A program made the position numbers and the translations under genes. The notes below the pieces were generated by a model that was not told the DNA's origin, ran no database searches, and saw only the letters and a list, made by a program, of their open reading frames with translations. 28,241 nt of DNA from Thermoproteota archaeon (lineage in GTDB: Archaea > Thermoproteota > Methanomethylicia > Methanomethylicales > B66-G16), in NCBI GenBank assembly GCA_003649085.1, contig QMQV01000009.1, forward strand, positions 1-28,241, written 5' to 3'. Each line of letters starts with the position of its first letter. Positions within the stretch are counted from its first letter, which is position 1. Shown here piece after piece: positions 1-6,060 of the stretch.

Positions 1-12
1 ATCCACGACCAT
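1..12 (-). CDS. possible start of a leftward gene running off the window
   Basis: Read on the minus strand, an ATG at position 12 opens a frame of only four codons (MVVD) before the window ends. An AGGTG ribosome-binding-like motif lies about six bases upstream, and a strong TATA-like GGTATATAAC lies about 65 bases upstream (roughly plus 76-85). The spacing suits an archaeal gene with a short leader. Four codons say nothing about function, so this is only a candidate start. Confidence 0.25.
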
Positions 13-75
13 CTCTGACACCTTAGTTTTTCACGATGCTCGAGAGTCATTAGGTTGATGGAGCTTGCTGTAGCT

Positions 76-85
76 GTTATATACC
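76..85 (-). promoter_or_regulatory. TATA-like box in the left intergenic region
   Basis: The minus strand reads GGTATATAAC. It sits where it could drive the leftward gene that may start at position 12. The core TATATA is nearly palindromic, so it could also serve plus-strand transcription. The rest of positions 1-229 holds no credible reading frame; it is the 3' flank of lysS plus this promoter-like site. Confidence 0.35.
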
Positions 86-229
86 GCCGTGTCTGCAGTG
101 ATGTGTGAATCTTCTGCTGAATCAGGAAAGTGCGAAAACAGAACATCCTTTTATTAAGCCACGAGGCAGTCATAGGAAAAACACACATGCGCCATAAGTA
201 CGTTAAAATTAGTTTAAACCTGAACAGCT

Positions 230-1885
230 TTAGCTAGCAGCTTCTTTAAGCCTATTAATGAGCCAGCTTCTATCTAAAGCCAATAACAAGGGGGCAAGTC
301 TAGGTCCTTTTTCAGCCCCTAAAATTACTAAGTAGGTTGCCTTAAAGGCGTCTGGTGGATTAAGTGATAGTTCTCTAGCAAGTTCAAAGACTTTGTTTTG
401 CAGACCCCTTTCGTCAACTTCCTCTTCTTTAGCTAAAATTTCCAGTAGGCGTAACAGGAAGATTCTTTGCTTTTCACTTAGCCTAGACTTTATGTCTTCT
501 GATAACTTAGCAGATATGTTAAACTTAAACTCGCTCGGCGCGTATTTTAAAACCCAGTTCTTAGCTTGTATTAACCTACTTTTCATGTCTTCGATATCTG
601 CCTTGTCTACCCTAACTCCAGGATAGAGTTTTGTGGCCGCTTTAATGGATTTTTCAAGTATCTTATCCATGCCTAACATGTCCTCAAGCTGGATTAAGTA
701 GATCGCGAACTTATACGGAAGCCTTACTAAAGGCTTGTCTCTAACGTAGCTTGTCGATAAACTCATCTCATAAAGCATCTTAACCTCTTCTTCACTTTCA
801 CTAAAATCTTCCCTCCTCTCTAAACCATAGTAAAACCTTTCAAGGTGATCAAACTCGTCGACGATTTCTGGTATACGGCTTGGAACAAAGGATATATGTC
901 GCATTGGATCAAAGCTAAGCATAAACATTCTAAGAGCTTCTGGAGGCGCTACTGATAGCCATTCAGCTGGGGTAAACACTATTCCTTTATGCGTTTTCAT
1001 CGCATGTTCTCCTAACGTAAGCCATTCATATGCGACTTTTATTGGTCCCTTGTAGCCGAAGATTTTCTCAGATACTTCTAAAGCCATGTCGTACGCTCCG
1101 CCTTTAACACAATGGTCTTTGCCCGCTGGCTCACACGTCACCTTAAAAATAGACCACTTAGCAGCCCAGTCTACTCTCCAGCTAAGCTTTATTCTGCCTT
1201 TTTCTACGGTTTCTTCACCTTCATAGCCACAGTAATTGCACTTATAACGTACCAAATCTCTTGAATCTTCATAGCTAAGCACCCTATTGGGCTTAACTTC
1301 TCCCTTAACTTTAGGTGCTAACATGCCGCATTTCGGACAAACAACCATAGCTGGTGTCCAGAAAATTTCTTCTTGCTCAAACTTAGCTAGATGCTCTTTA
1401 TCTAATGTAGGCGCGATAAACTTCCTTCTAATTTCTTTAAGTATGTCAAGTTTTCTTAAAGCAGTTCTAATCGCTTCTTTCATCTCTTCACGAGAATACA
1501 GTTCGTGCGAATATATGACGTCCATTTCAACGCCAAACTTTACCTGTTTTTCAATAAACTCTTGAGCAAAGTGCTCAGCGTAGCTTCTATGACATCCATA
1601 AGGATCAGGTACGTCGCACATAGGTCTACCAATGTTATCTGAAAAATCAGCTGAAACCTCTAGTCCCGCAGGTATAGACTTTAAAGGGTCAAAGGAATCA
1701 ACTATGAAGATTAGCTGCGTCTCAACGCCTTTTCTAGTTAAAATTCGCTTTAAAGAATCGCAGATGAAGAGTTCTCTCTGACTACCTATGTGTATGGGAC
1801 CTGAAGGTGTTTTACCAGTACTTAAAACTACCTTTTCCTCTTTGCGGGCTAATATTTGATCAGCTATGTCTAGAAGCCATTTCAA
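230..1885 (-). CDS. lysS: lysyl-tRNA synthetase, class I
   Basis: Charges tRNA-Lys with lysine in the cytoplasm. The 551-residue protein has the class I LysRS layout. The HIGH-type motif PSGPIHIGS is near residues 28-35. A zinc-ribbon-like insert has paired cysteines (CPKCG near 183 and CNYCG near 215). The C-terminal half is the alpha-helical anticodon-binding region. The second signature, normally KMSKS-like, reads MKTHKG at residues 296-301, an unusual form. The start is TTG at 1885. A GGTGA ribosome-binding site overlaps the end of the HD-domain gene, whose stop lies only four bases upstream, so the two are probably one operon. The class I form is typical of many archaea and distinct from the class II LysRS of most bacteria. 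Family assignment is firm. Confidence 0.95.
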   Translation of the reverse strand: MKWLLDIADQILARKEEKVVLSTGKTPSGPIHIGSQRELFICDSLKRILTRKGVETQLIFIVDSFDPLKSIPAGLEVSADFSDNIGRPMCDVPDPYGCHRSYAEHFAQEFIEKQVKFGVEMDVIYSHELYSREEMKEAIRTALRKLDILKEIRRKFIAPTLDKEHLAKFEQEEIFWTPAMVVCPKCGMLAPKVKGEVKPNRVLSYEDSRDLVRYKCNYCGYEGEETVEKGRIKLSWRVDWAAKWSIFKVTCEPAGKDHCVKGGAYDMALEVSEKIFGYKGPIKVAYEWLTLGEHAMKTHKGIVFTPAEWLSVAPPEALRMFMLSFDPMRHISFVPSRIPEIVDEFDHLERFYYGLERREDFSESEEEVKMLYEMSLSTSYVRDKPLVRLPYKFAIYLIQLEDMLGMDKILEKSIKAATKLYPGVRVDKADIEDMKSRLIQAKNWVLKYAPSEFKFNISAKLSEDIKSRLSEKQRIFLLRLLEILAKEEEVDERGLQNKVFELARELSLNPPDAFKATYLVILGAEKGPRLAPLLLALDRSWLINRLKEAAS

Positions 1886-1889
1886 TTCT

Positions 1890-2582
1890 TCACGTCACCT
1901 TAAGCTTATGCCACTCTTCTCTAAGCTTTTCACATCCTCCAACCTGCTTAAGCAATACGATTTGAAAAGCTTGTCTACCGTCCTTAAACATCTTAACATC
2001 TTCTCCTAAACATTCCCTCACAATAGCCTTAGCAGCATCTAAAATCTCGGCACTAAGTTCTGAGTCGATTTTGTCGGCTAAGTGTACTACAAGTGCCTCA
2101 ATAGTTCTAGGAGTAATTGGGCTTGATTTACCGTGGTGTGCTACAACCGCGTGAATAACTTCAAGCGGAAAACTTCTTCGATAAAGCTCCCCGATAGCTA
2201 GTGATAAATGATCTAATCGTTCTCCAAGCTTTGAAGACATGTAGCCTTGGTCGCTTTCCTGATATGAATAAAACTTGTATATATCGTGTAATAGAGCTGA
2301 TGCTATAACAATGTCCCTATTTACCTTACCGCCATAGACTTTCTCAATGGAGTCGCAAAGTGCTAATGCGAGCTTGACGCATGACAAGGTATGCTGAATT
2401 AACCCCATAGGATATGAGTGGTGTCCCCTCTTACTAGCAGGCGCTATTGAGAGAGGTGTATGATCGCCTAATCTGAGCTTCTCGTCGATGCTCGGGTTTT
2501 TCAATATCTCAATAGTTTTCTCCCTTAAATCCGGGTCTTTGATTTTCTTAGCTTCCCTTAATAAAGCCTTTATTGAGGTCAA
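1890..2582 (-). CDS. HD-domain phosphohydrolase
   Basis: A 230-residue predicted metal-dependent phosphohydrolase. Visible HD-superfamily ligands are His64 in a HHSYPMGLIQHT context, the His99-Asp100 pair (LLHD), the HH at 149-150 (VVAHHGKS) and Asp170 (HLADKID). The HHSYPxGLxxHT pattern resembles the HD domain of YhaM-type 3'-5' exoribonucleases, but there is no OB-fold RNA-binding domain, so an RNA substrate is only a guess. The start is TTG at 2582, five bases after an AGGTGTGA-like ribosome-binding site. It lies directly upstream of lysS and is probably co-transcribed with it, which hints at a tRNA or nucleotide-related role. The exact substrate cannot be read from the sequence. Confidence 0.8.
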   Translation of the reverse strand: MTSIKALLREAKKIKDPDLREKTIEILKNPSIDEKLRLGDHTPLSIAPASKRGHHSYPMGLIQHTLSCVKLALALCDSIEKVYGGKVNRDIVIASALLHDIYKFYSYQESDQGYMSSKLGERLDHLSLAIGELYRRSFPLEVIHAVVAHHGKSSPITPRTIEALVVHLADKIDSELSAEILDAAKAIVRECLGEDVKMFKDGRQAFQIVLLKQVGGCEKLREEWHKLKVT

Positions 2583-2698
2583 GAAATCACACCTTACGCC
2601 TCTTTTTTACAAGGTAGCTACCCCCATTTCAAAATTAAGTTTTATCTAGCGAAAAACTAAAGAAGCAAAAGCTACCCTGTATTTACACGCTCATAAGA

Positions 2699-2776
2699 GG
2701 GCCCGTAGCTCAGCCAGGTCAGAGCGGCGGGCTCATAACCCGTTGGTCGTGGGTTCAAATCCCACCGGGCCCACCA
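2699..2776 (+). tRNA. tRNA with CAU anticodon: tRNA-Ile2 (agmatidine type) or elongator tRNA-Met
   Basis: A complete cloverleaf can be drawn. The acceptor stem GGGCCCG (2699-2705) pairs with CGGGCCC (2766-2772). The D stem is GCTC/GAGC, the anticodon arm GCGGG-CTCATAA-CCCGT, and the T arm GTGGG-TTCAAAT-CCCAC. The discriminator is A73, and CCA is encoded at 2774-2776. The anticodon CAT is at 2734-2736, and there is no intron. The G1:C72 pair argues against the archaeal initiator, which normally has A1:U72. The GGGCCCG acceptor stem is the one commonly seen in archaeal isoleucine tRNAs, so this may be the tRNA-Ile2 whose C34 is converted to agmatidine by TiaS to read AUA. A generic tool would call it Met. 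The tRNA call is firm; the amino-acid identity is inference. Confidence 0.95.
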
Positions 2777-2796
2777 TTCTTTTAAAGAGGACAGCT

Positions 2797-4002
2797 ATGT
2801 CAACTTTAGGCGTTACGCGCAGCTTTATAGCGACATTAGCCCATCTGTATAAATACCCCAAAGATTTAGTTGAAGTTCTCGTATCCAGGTACGGGGTTGA
2901 GCGTACTTTTTCGCTGCTTCAATCTCTTAAAACACCTGGATCGCATTATGCTATTAGAGTAAACACGTTAAAAGTAAGCCGTGAAGAGCTAGTTAAACGG
3001 CTTAAAAATCGCGGTATTGAGGTTAAAGAGCATCCGCATATTGATGAAGCACTATTAATACCTGTCAGAGGACCATACGAAGTCCCAAAGACTGATAAAG
3101 TTGTCGTAGCTGAAAAATATGCTGCTGAAAGCGTGATGGTAGGGAGCCACCTGTACTCTCCAGGCGTCCTATATGCGGGAAATGTGCGTAGAGGCGATGA
3201 GGTGTGCGTATCAGATATTCATGGGCAAGTAGTTGGATATGGTGTTGCGAGGCTTGATAGTAGTGAAATGGGAAGAGGAAAGAAGGGTTTAGCTGTTGAA
3301 ATCTCCATAAGCCGCTTCAAAATGCCATCATTGAGAAACCTGCCTGAATATGAAGATGGTTTTCTCTACGACCAAAGCATACCAGCCATGCTAGCAAGCA
3401 TAGTCTTAGAGCCGAAGCCTGGGGATGTGATAGTGGACATGTGCGCTGCACCGGGAGGAAAGGCCACACATATAGCTCAATTAATTGAAAATAAGGGCAA
3501 GGTATACGCTTTTGACAGCTCAAAGACTAGATTAAATAAGCTAATCGAGAACGTGAAGAGGTTAGCTGCTAAGTGTGTCGAGCCAATATTAGCTGACTCT
3601 AGGTATGTTTCAATGGACTATCCAAGTTTAAAAGCTGATAAAGTGTTGGTAGATCCTCCGTGCAGTGCTTTAGGCGTTCGCCCGAAACTGTATGAGAATA
3701 ACGACCTCAAATCAATCTTAAATAGCTCAAATTATCAAAAGCAGTTTTTGAAAGAAGCTGCTAAGATCGTTAAGTCAGGCGGCATAATAGTCTACTCCAC
3801 TTGCACGTTTATGAGAGAGGAAAACGAGGATATAGCATCATATGCTGAAAGCGAACTTAAGCTACGACTTGAAGAACAAAACCTCGTATTAGGTGATAAA
3901 GGGGAATTCTCTTCGAGCGATAAGGCTAAGCTTGTCCAACGCTTCTACCCAGATAAACATGATACGCCTGGATACTTTATCGCTAAGTTTGTAAAAACGT
4001 GA
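2797..4002 (+). CDS. NSUN6-like RNA (cytosine-5) methyltransferase with PUA domain
   Basis: A 401-residue RNA m5C methyltransferase. The N-terminal RNA-binding region is followed by a PUA domain (about 100-178), then the Rossmann catalytic domain. That domain carries the SAM loop DMCAAPGGKATH (214-225), DPPCS with Cys289, and the motif-VI nucleophile STCT with Cys336. A PUA domain inserted before the catalytic core is the layout of NSUN6 and its archaeal homologues, which methylate C72 of tRNA acceptor stems. The frame remains open upstream into the tRNA gene. I place the start at ATG 2797 because it follows an AAGAGG ribosome-binding site and avoids coding over the tRNA. It lies only 20 bases after that tRNA and is probably co-transcribed. 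The exact target RNA is inferred. Confidence 0.9.
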   Translation: MSTLGVTRSFIATLAHLYKYPKDLVEVLVSRYGVERTFSLLQSLKTPGSHYAIRVNTLKVSREELVKRLKNRGIEVKEHPHIDEALLIPVRGPYEVPKTDKVVVAEKYAAESVMVGSHLYSPGVLYAGNVRRGDEVCVSDIHGQVVGYGVARLDSSEMGRGKKGLAVEISISRFKMPSLRNLPEYEDGFLYDQSIPAMLASIVLEPKPGDVIVDMCAAPGGKATHIAQLIENKGKVYAFDSSKTRLNKLIENVKRLAAKCVEPILADSRYVSMDYPSLKADKVLVDPPCSALGVRPKLYENNDLKSILNSSNYQKQFLKEAAKIVKSGGIIVYSTCTFMREENEDIASYAESELKLRLEEQNLVLGDKGEFSSSDKAKLVQRFYPDKHDTPGYFIAKFVKT

Positions 4003-4017
4003 ATTAGTGAAAACTAC

Positions 4018-4536
4018 TTAGCTTCTAAGCTTTAACTTCTTAATAGCTTTGCGAGAAAGCACGTGACCACACCTTGGGCAAACACCAATCTTGCCAGCTT
4101 TGACGTAAACGGCTTTACAGCCAGGACAGTAGACAACCCAGCTGATCTCGTACTTAATTCCTTGAGTGGCTATTGGCTTGTATGGAATTCCAACTTTTCT
4201 AGCAACATTTTGGACTGAGAAATCATCTGAAATAAGGGTAACCTTCTTGCCTTCCTCCAGATATCTTAATGCTAACGCTAAGGTGTCTACGTCAGCTTCA
4301 GTTAAATAAGGCAGATCTCCCGTGGCCTTAGCAACTTCTAAAATACGCTTAACATGAGCTTCGCAAGGGTCAATCACTTCAATTTTTCCTACGCTCACGT
4401 AGAAATCTAAGATCTCTCTCTTACTTATAACTTCGTTAGAAGCTTTGCGTGACATAACCACCTTTCCAGATAACTCGCCCACATCCACTCCATATAGTAT
4501 CGCTGATGTGTCTAAAACGTAGATTTCATCGCACAT
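4018..4536 (-). CDS. nob1: Nob1-type ribosome maturation endonuclease (PIN domain plus zinc ribbon)
   Basis: A 172-residue homologue of Nob1, which cleaves the 3' end of precursor small-subunit rRNA. The N-terminal PIN domain opens with YVLDTSAILYG, whose Asp9 is a metal ligand. Acidic residues near EADVDTLALAL and the LISDDFSVQN segment supply the rest of the PIN active site. A C-terminal zinc ribbon (CPGC, then CPRCG) near residues 138-160 is typical of archaeal Nob1. The start ATG at 4536 lies inside the end of the NAD kinase gene (11-base overlap), so the two are translationally coupled. It converges on the NSUN6-like gene with only 15 bases between stops. Confidence 0.9.
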   Translation of the reverse strand: MCDEIYVLDTSAILYGVDVGELSGKVVMSRKASNEVISKREILDFYVSVGKIEVIDPCEAHVKRILEVAKATGDLPYLTEADVDTLALALRYLEEGKKVTLISDDFSVQNVARKVGIPYKPIATQGIKYEISWVVYCPGCKAVYVKAGKIGVCPRCGHVLSRKAIKKLKLRS

Positions 4537-5377
4537 TAAAAAGCCCCATCTTACTCCTATACTTTTTGTATGCTCTTAGTCTATCGAAGACCACGAACCT
4601 TGTTCTATGCTCCGAGCTTCTTACCTTAATTTCCTTATTGAAGTCCATGGGCTTATAGAATTGCCCATCAACAACGATCTGAGCTTTAGCGCCTCCTTCC
4701 AACAACCTTATCTTAAGCTCAGAATCCCTAGGCAATACCATAGGCTTAAGCCCTAAATCCATTGGACATATGAAGGCGACTTCCATAATGTCTAAGGTAG
4801 GATCTATAAACGCCCCTCCAGTTGATAAAGCATAAGCAGTAGAACCAGTAGCGGTTGCCACCATAACACCATCTAGCCTACCTCTAAAGAGCAGAAAGTC
4901 TCCCTTTAAGACCTCAACATTGATTACCTTGGCAGGTGTACTAGTAATAACTAACACCTCATTTAAAGCGTCTGGAAGCCTAATACCATCATAAAATGAT
5001 GCTAACTTAGCTCTCTCCTCAACCTGATAGTCTCCCAATAACACTTTCTCAAGCGCACTTAAAGCCTCGCTTGGTTCAACTGAGCTTAGAAACCCAATAG
5101 TACCTAGGTTTATCCCGAATATTGGGGTATTAGGTTTCCTAAGCTTTTGCGCTAGCTTTAGTATTGTGCCATCTCCTCCAATAGCTACTGCAATGTCTAT
5201 ATCCATTTCCTCAATTTTAACACCTTTAACACCTAGCTTAGAAGCCGTTTCCTCATCTAACACGTAACTTATTCCACCGATCTTCTCACAAGCTTTCATA
5301 ACTTCCTTAGCTAAGCTGATTGCGTCCTCAGAACCTTTCGTAATAATACCAAGCCTATTTGGCTTTTTAACAGCCAA
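4526..5377 (-). CDS. nadK: NAD kinase
   Basis: Phosphorylates NAD to NADP using ATP or polyphosphate. With the start chosen here the protein has 283 residues, the usual size for the family. It begins MAVKKPNRLGIITK, matching the first beta strand of NAD kinases. It carries the GGDG motif (67-70, AIGGDGTILKL), a NEVLV strand and the GATGSTAYALSTGG nucleotide-binding loop. The frame stays open for 38 more codons to a GTG at 5491. I prefer TTG at 5377 because a near-perfect GGAGGATGA ribosome-binding site lies just upstream and an AT-rich promoter-like box sits at 5431-5443. The extra N-terminal peptide does not resemble the family. The gene overlaps nob1 by 11 bases. Confidence 0.92.
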   Translation of the reverse strand: MAVKKPNRLGIITKGSEDAISLAKEVMKACEKIGGISYVLDEETASKLGVKGVKIEEMDIDIAVAIGGDGTILKLAQKLRKPNTPIFGINLGTIGFLSSVEPSEALSALEKVLLGDYQVEERAKLASFYDGIRLPDALNEVLVITSTPAKVINVEVLKGDFLLFRGRLDGVMVATATGSTAYALSTGGAFIDPTLDIMEVAFICPMDLGLKPMVLPRDSELKIRLLEGGAKAQIVVDGQFYKPMDFNKEIKVRSSEHRTRFVVFDRLRAYKKYRSKMGLFNVR

Positions 5378-5430
5378 GCACTCATCCTCCAGAAGAAACC
5401 AACGTTTAGGCCGTGCATAAAGTCGAAGCT

Positions 5431-5443
5431 TTAACTTAAATTG
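5431..5443 (-). promoter_or_regulatory. TATA-like promoter element for nadK-nob1
   Basis: The minus strand here reads CAATTTAAGTTAA. It is about 55-65 bases upstream of the TTG start chosen for nadK, which would give a leader of roughly 30 bases. Its position inside the longer open frame supports the shorter protein. It is assigned by spacing and composition only. Confidence 0.35.
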
Positions 5444-5542
5444 TTTACCTTCTAGAGCCGTACTTAGCCAATAATAGGCTTTGGAAAACACTTAATAACT
5501 TCTAAAACACTATCCTTCACCTAAGCAGGAGGAGAAAAATCT

Positions 5543-5938
5543 TTGTCAAGAAAACCAGTTGAAGCAGGAAGCCTTAAGGAAGGCAGTTTCATAATAATCG
5601 ACGAGGTCCCATGTAAGATAGTTTCAATAGAGAAATCTAAAACTGGTAAGCATGGTTCAGCCAAAGCCAGAATTGTCGCCATAGGGCTTTTTGACGGTGT
5701 TAAGAGGAGTATAGTCGTACCGGCAGATTCAAAGGTTGATGTCCCAGTGGTTGATAAGCGAAGCGGGCAGGTAATTTCCGTTACGCCTACAAGTGTCCAA
5801 GTAATGGACTTAGAAACCTACGAAACCTTTGAACTCAGTATGCCAACTGAAGAAGAGGTAAAAAGTAAGTTAGCACCTGGCGTTGAGGTTGAATACTGGG
5901 TTATTCTCAACGAAAGGCGCATTATGAGAGTAAAGTAG
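5543..5938 (+). CDS. translation factor aIF5A (hypusine-containing)
   Basis: A 131-residue aIF5A/EF-P family protein that helps ribosomes through difficult peptide bonds. The N-terminal SH3-like domain carries the hypusination loop KSKTGKHGSAKAR, where Lys36 would be modified by deoxyhypusine synthase. The C-terminal half is the OB-fold domain. The start is TTG at 5543, about eight bases after AGGAGGAG. It is divergent from nadK, and the short space between the two starts must hold both promoters. Downstream, 32 bases separate its stop from the left arm of the C/D-like RNA element. The standard bacterial and archaeal symbol is not certain, so none is given. Confidence 0.96.
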   Translation: MSRKPVEAGSLKEGSFIIIDEVPCKIVSIEKSKTGKHGSAKARIVAIGLFDGVKRSIVVPADSKVDVPVVDKRSGQVISVTPTSVQVMDLETYETFELSMPTEEEVKSKLAPGVEVEYWVILNERRIMRVK

Positions 5939-5943
5939 TAGAT

Positions 5944-5952
5944 AAAAATTTA
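5944..5952 (+). promoter_or_regulatory. TATA-like box before the C/D-like RNA and srp54
   Basis: The sequence AAAAATTTA is preceded by purine-rich bases and sits 24-27 bases upstream of the first paired bases (5968-5971) of the RNA element. That is the distance expected between an archaeal TATA box and a transcription start. This suggests transcription may start at the base of the long stem. Position and composition are the only evidence. Confidence 0.4.
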
Positions 5953-5967
5953 GGATTAAATTAACAC

Positions 5968-6052
5968 CTTCTCTTTAAGGGGCTCGATGAAGAAGTTAAA
6001 GACTGATCATGTGAAGAACCCTATGAGTTCTGATGAGCCCCTTAAAGAGGAG
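5968..6052 (+). ncRNA. C/D-box guide RNA-like element with a long terminal stem
   Basis: Between aIF5A and srp54 the sequence has the full order of a box C/D RNA. The C box lies at about 5984-5990 (core GATGA; a shifted ATGAAGA reading at 5987-5993 is possible). The D' box is CTGA (6003-6006), the C' box GTGAAGA (6011-6017) and the D box CTGA (6030-6033). The D guide (6018-6029) is exactly 12 bases, and the D' guide is 12 bases with the first C-box choice. D' and C' are four bases apart. The whole is closed by a 15-bp perfect inverted repeat (5971-5985 with 6035-6049) that extends to about 19 pairs with two wobbles. By the N+5 rule the D guide points to C34 of a CUCAUA anticodon loop. The boxes and stem are seen directly; guide function is inferred. 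The long stem is unusual for archaeal C/D RNAs. Confidence 0.75.
6046..6052 (+). promoter_or_regulatory. srp54 ribosome-binding site, sequestered in the RNA stem
   Basis: AGAGGAG lies eight bases before the ATG at 6061 and is the obvious ribosome-binding site for srp54. All seven bases pair with 5968-5974 in the terminal stem of the C/D-like element (one is a G-U pair). Formation of the stem would hide the site, and opening or processing it would expose it. It also decides the srp54 start: the upstream GTG at 6052 overlaps the site itself. Confidence 0.65.
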
Positions 6053-6060
6053 TGTACATC

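Noticed and set aside
2613..2622. The palindrome GGTAGCTACC between the HD gene and the tRNA.
   Set aside because: It could be an operator, but it is a single 10-base palindrome with no second copy or candidate regulator nearby.
2699..2776. Initiator tRNA-Met for the CAU tRNA, suggested by three G-C pairs in the anticodon stem.
   Set aside because: The first pair is G1:C72 rather than the A1:U72 expected for archaeal initiators, and the acceptor stem matches isoleucine-type tRNAs better.
2743..2796. The NSUN6-like frame stays open upstream into the tRNA gene.
   Set aside because: Coding would overlap the tRNA T arm and acceptor end. ATG 2797 has its own ribosome-binding site and gives a normal N-terminus.
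5378..5491. An N-terminal extension of NAD kinase (38 residues).
   Set aside because: It does not look like the family, and a strong ribosome-binding site precedes TTG 5377. It more likely covers the promoter and leader.
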